Below are positions 5,090-6,194 of a DNA stretch of 6,194 nucleotides, one piece after another. The stretch comes from an uncultured Ruminococcus sp. Lineage in GTDB: Bacteria > Bacillota > Clostridia > Oscillospirales > Ruminococcaceae. Position 1 is the stretch's first letter. Each line of letters starts with the position of its first letter. The stretch is from positions 1-6,194 of the forward strand of contig CAJKFZ010000155.1 of NCBI GenBank assembly GCA_905199285.1, given 5' to 3'. The position numbers and the translations under genes are program-made. Under the pieces are notes generated by a model. That model was given only the letters and a program-made list of their open reading frames with translations, had not been told where the DNA came from and did not search any database.

Positions 5090-5120
5090 TAAACGATAAT
5101 TTTTTATCGTTTAACGATAA
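5090..5120. repeat. Palindromic cluster of three TTATCGTT/AACGATAA octamers
   Basis: AACGATAA at 5092-5099, TTATCGTT at 5104-5111 and AACGATAA at 5113-5120 form two nested inverted repeats. One is a perfect 10+10 repeat (5090-5099 with 5104-5113) around TTTT. The other is a perfect 8+8 palindrome (5104-5111 with 5113-5120) around a single T. The middle copy can pair with either neighbour. The cluster ends one base before the stop codon of the lipid kinase gene. It has no convincing U tract on the minus strand, so it is not a standard terminator for that gene. It may be an operator array, or an RNA hairpin that marks the kinase 3' end. Confidence 0.65.
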
Positions 5121-5121
5121 A

Positions 5122-6126
5122 TCACTCTGCTTCGGAATCATTTTCGGAATCATTTTCTGATTCATCAGCATTGGAAATTTCGTAATCATATTCTTCCGTA
5201 TCGTCGGAACTTTCATCATCGGGAACAGCATTGTCACTGACGATAAATGAAACAGCCTTATTATAGTTGAAAATTGATGTTACAGGCGAATTGCCGCCGT
5301 ATTCGCCGTCACGAGTCCATGTAACTGGTTCTTCTCCGAGAGAAGTGAAGGTTATTTTGTTAGTCCGGAAAAACTTGATGTACTCTTTGTTTATCTCTTC
5401 ATTTATATTCAGCAGTGAATGAATGATCTGCTGAAGCTGAATGATGTTTGACGGCTTTTTTATCAGAACCACTTCAAAAACTCCGTCATCGAGACGAAAA
5501 TCAGAGATGGAAAGAAGTCCGGCAACAGAAGAAGTATTCGTGACCATTCCGAACAAGAAGTCATCCTCTATCACGGTATCATCATATTCAATCTTCATTC
5601 TTGATGAACGAATACTTGTGAGTTGGGTGAGTCCGTTCAAAATATATGCGGCGTGTCCGAAAATATTTTTTACCTGCTGGGAGGTTTCGTAAGTGATATT
5701 TGTAAAAGCTCCGAAAGCGGCTATATATGTGAAATAATCATCGTTTATGCCTCCAACGTCAAAGGAAGTGGGAGTGCCGTTTATTATGTTTCGGACGGCA
5801 GCCATAGTGTTTTTCGGAATGCCAAGACTTCGTGCAAAGTCGTTGGTAGAACCGGCAGGGATATAGCCTATGGGAATATGGTTTTCGCTTCTCATAACTC
5901 CCTGCAAGCACTGACTGAGCGTTCCGTCACCTCCGGCGCATACTAAAATGTCAAATCCGCTGCTGCAAGCATATTGAGCAGCTGTAACGGCATCCTCTCC
6001 GCTTTGAGTAGTATGAACCGTAACCTCGAAATCAGCTTTTACAAATTCGTCTATTATTCCGCCGAGTTTTTTTGCTATAAGAGCTTTTCCGGCGACAAGA
6101 TTTAAAATAAAATATATTCTTTGCAT
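5122..6126 (-). CDS. Diacylglycerol/lipid kinase of the DgkB/YegS/BmrU family
   Basis: This 334-residue protein is a soluble, membrane-associated lipid kinase predicted to phosphorylate diacylglycerol or a related lipid, recycling it to phosphatidic acid for phospholipid synthesis. The N-terminal nucleotide domain shows NLVAGK (9-14; the family's usual NPxAG has Leu in place of Pro), the diagnostic GGDGT at 65-69 with Asp67, and PAGSTNDFAR at 90-99. The second domain has LDDGVFEV (212-219) and the catalytic-type DGE at 273-275. The position after GGDGTL is SQ rather than the common NE. Family members are usually about 290-310 residues; the extra length is a 32-residue acidic tail (303-334) with 17 Asp/Glu and no Lys or Arg, ending in the repeat ENDSENDSE. 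A GGAG ribosome site (complement of 6135-6138) lies eight bases before the ATG. No clear terminator follows, so some readthrough into the DUF2975 operon is possible. The exact lipid substrate is not shown by sequence. Confidence 0.94.
   Translation of the reverse strand: MQRIYFILNLVAGKALIAKKLGGIIDEFVKADFEVTVHTTQSGEDAVTAAQYACSSGFDILVCAGGDGTLSQCLQGVMRSENHIPIGYIPAGSTNDFARSLGIPKNTMAAVRNIINGTPTSFDVGGINDDYFTYIAAFGAFTNITYETSQQVKNIFGHAAYILNGLTQLTSIRSSRMKIEYDDTVIEDDFLFGMVTNTSSVAGLLSISDFRLDDGVFEVVLIKKPSNIIQLQQIIHSLLNINEEINKEYIKFFRTNKITFTSLGEEPVTWTRDGEYGGNSPVTSIFNYNKAVSFIVSDNAVPDDESSDDTEEYDYEISNADESENDSENDSEAE
5131..5166. repeat. 12-bp tandem repeat in the lipid kinase acidic tail
   Basis: TTCGGAATCATT occurs twice in tandem (5131-5142 and 5143-5154), followed by a diverged third unit (5155-5166). 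The unit is a multiple of three and, read on the minus strand, encodes repeats of E-N-D-S. Unit number could vary by slippage without shifting the frame. Confidence 0.8.
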
Positions 6127-6194
6127 ATAATGTTCTCCGTAATTTTACTATATATAGATTGTCCTATTCAAAACACTTTAATCTTTGTGAAATA
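6127..6194 (-). promoter_or_regulatory. Upstream region of the lipid kinase gene, possible weak promoter
   Basis: Reading the minus strand toward the kinase, an AT-rich TATATATAGT stretch (around 6145-6155) could be a -10. A TTGAAT lies too close (about 13 bases) to be a good -35, and the hexamer at 17 bases is poor. The promoter may be further upstream, outside the window, or the kinase may be in a longer operon. Confidence 0.25.

Noticed and set aside
5018..5120. The TTATCGTT copies as a CRISPR array or replication iterons.
   Set aside because: The repeats are only eight bases, have irregular spacing and mixed orientation, and no cas or replication gene is nearby. An operator array fits better.
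5441..5946. Plus-strand open frames opposite the lipid kinase gene.
   Set aside because: They are antisense shadows of a gene with clear family motifs, and the two overlap each other in different frames.

Overview
The window looks like chromosomal DNA of a low-to-moderate GC Firmicute, most likely a member of the Clostridia near Ruminococcus. This is inferred from a tRNA gene with an encoded CCA end, strong AAGGAG-type ribosome binding sites, sigma-A-type promoters with 17-bp spacers, a perfect CIRCE heat-shock operator, a Thr-rich linker of the kind common in ruminococcal exported proteins, and the gene families present. No species can be named from the sequence alone.

Left part (1-3080), all on the plus strand. 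A tRNA-Arg(CCG) gene with its own promoter and a strong terminator comes first. It is followed by a monocistronic lipoprotein whose C-terminal domain resembles the NTF2-fold immunity-like family, closed by its own hairpin. Next is htpG (Hsp90) with a clear promoter (TTGATT-N17-TATACT) whose start point lies in a perfect CIRCE element, so HrcA control of htpG is predicted. A 16-bp-stem terminator follows.

Middle part (3081-4065), plus strand. A small GNAT-family acetyltransferase is flanked by a near-consensus promoter and a perfect 18-bp terminator stem. A 76-residue glutaredoxin-like protein with a CVWC active site comes next. It ends in a compact symmetrical terminator that fits exactly between its stop codon and that of the convergent gene.

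Right part (4064-6194), minus strand. In transcription order this holds a DgkB/YegS-type lipid kinase with an unusual acidic tail, then a separate two-gene unit made of a four-helix membrane protein of the DUF2975 family and a small XRE/Cro-type regulator. These last two are translationally coupled: the SD of the regulator gene overlaps the stop codon of the membrane-protein gene. The unit has a perfect consensus promoter (TTGACA-N17-TATAAT). Around it are a short inverted repeat over the -10 and five copies of the octamer TTATCGTT/AACGATAA, two of them just upstream of the -35 and three in a palindromic cluster beside the lipid kinase stop codon. This looks like a self-contained, probably autoregulated membrane-protein/regulator module and is the best candidate in the window for under-described biology.

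No mobile element, CRISPR array, integrase or attachment-site duplication was seen, and no gene-free stretch exceeds about 190 bases.
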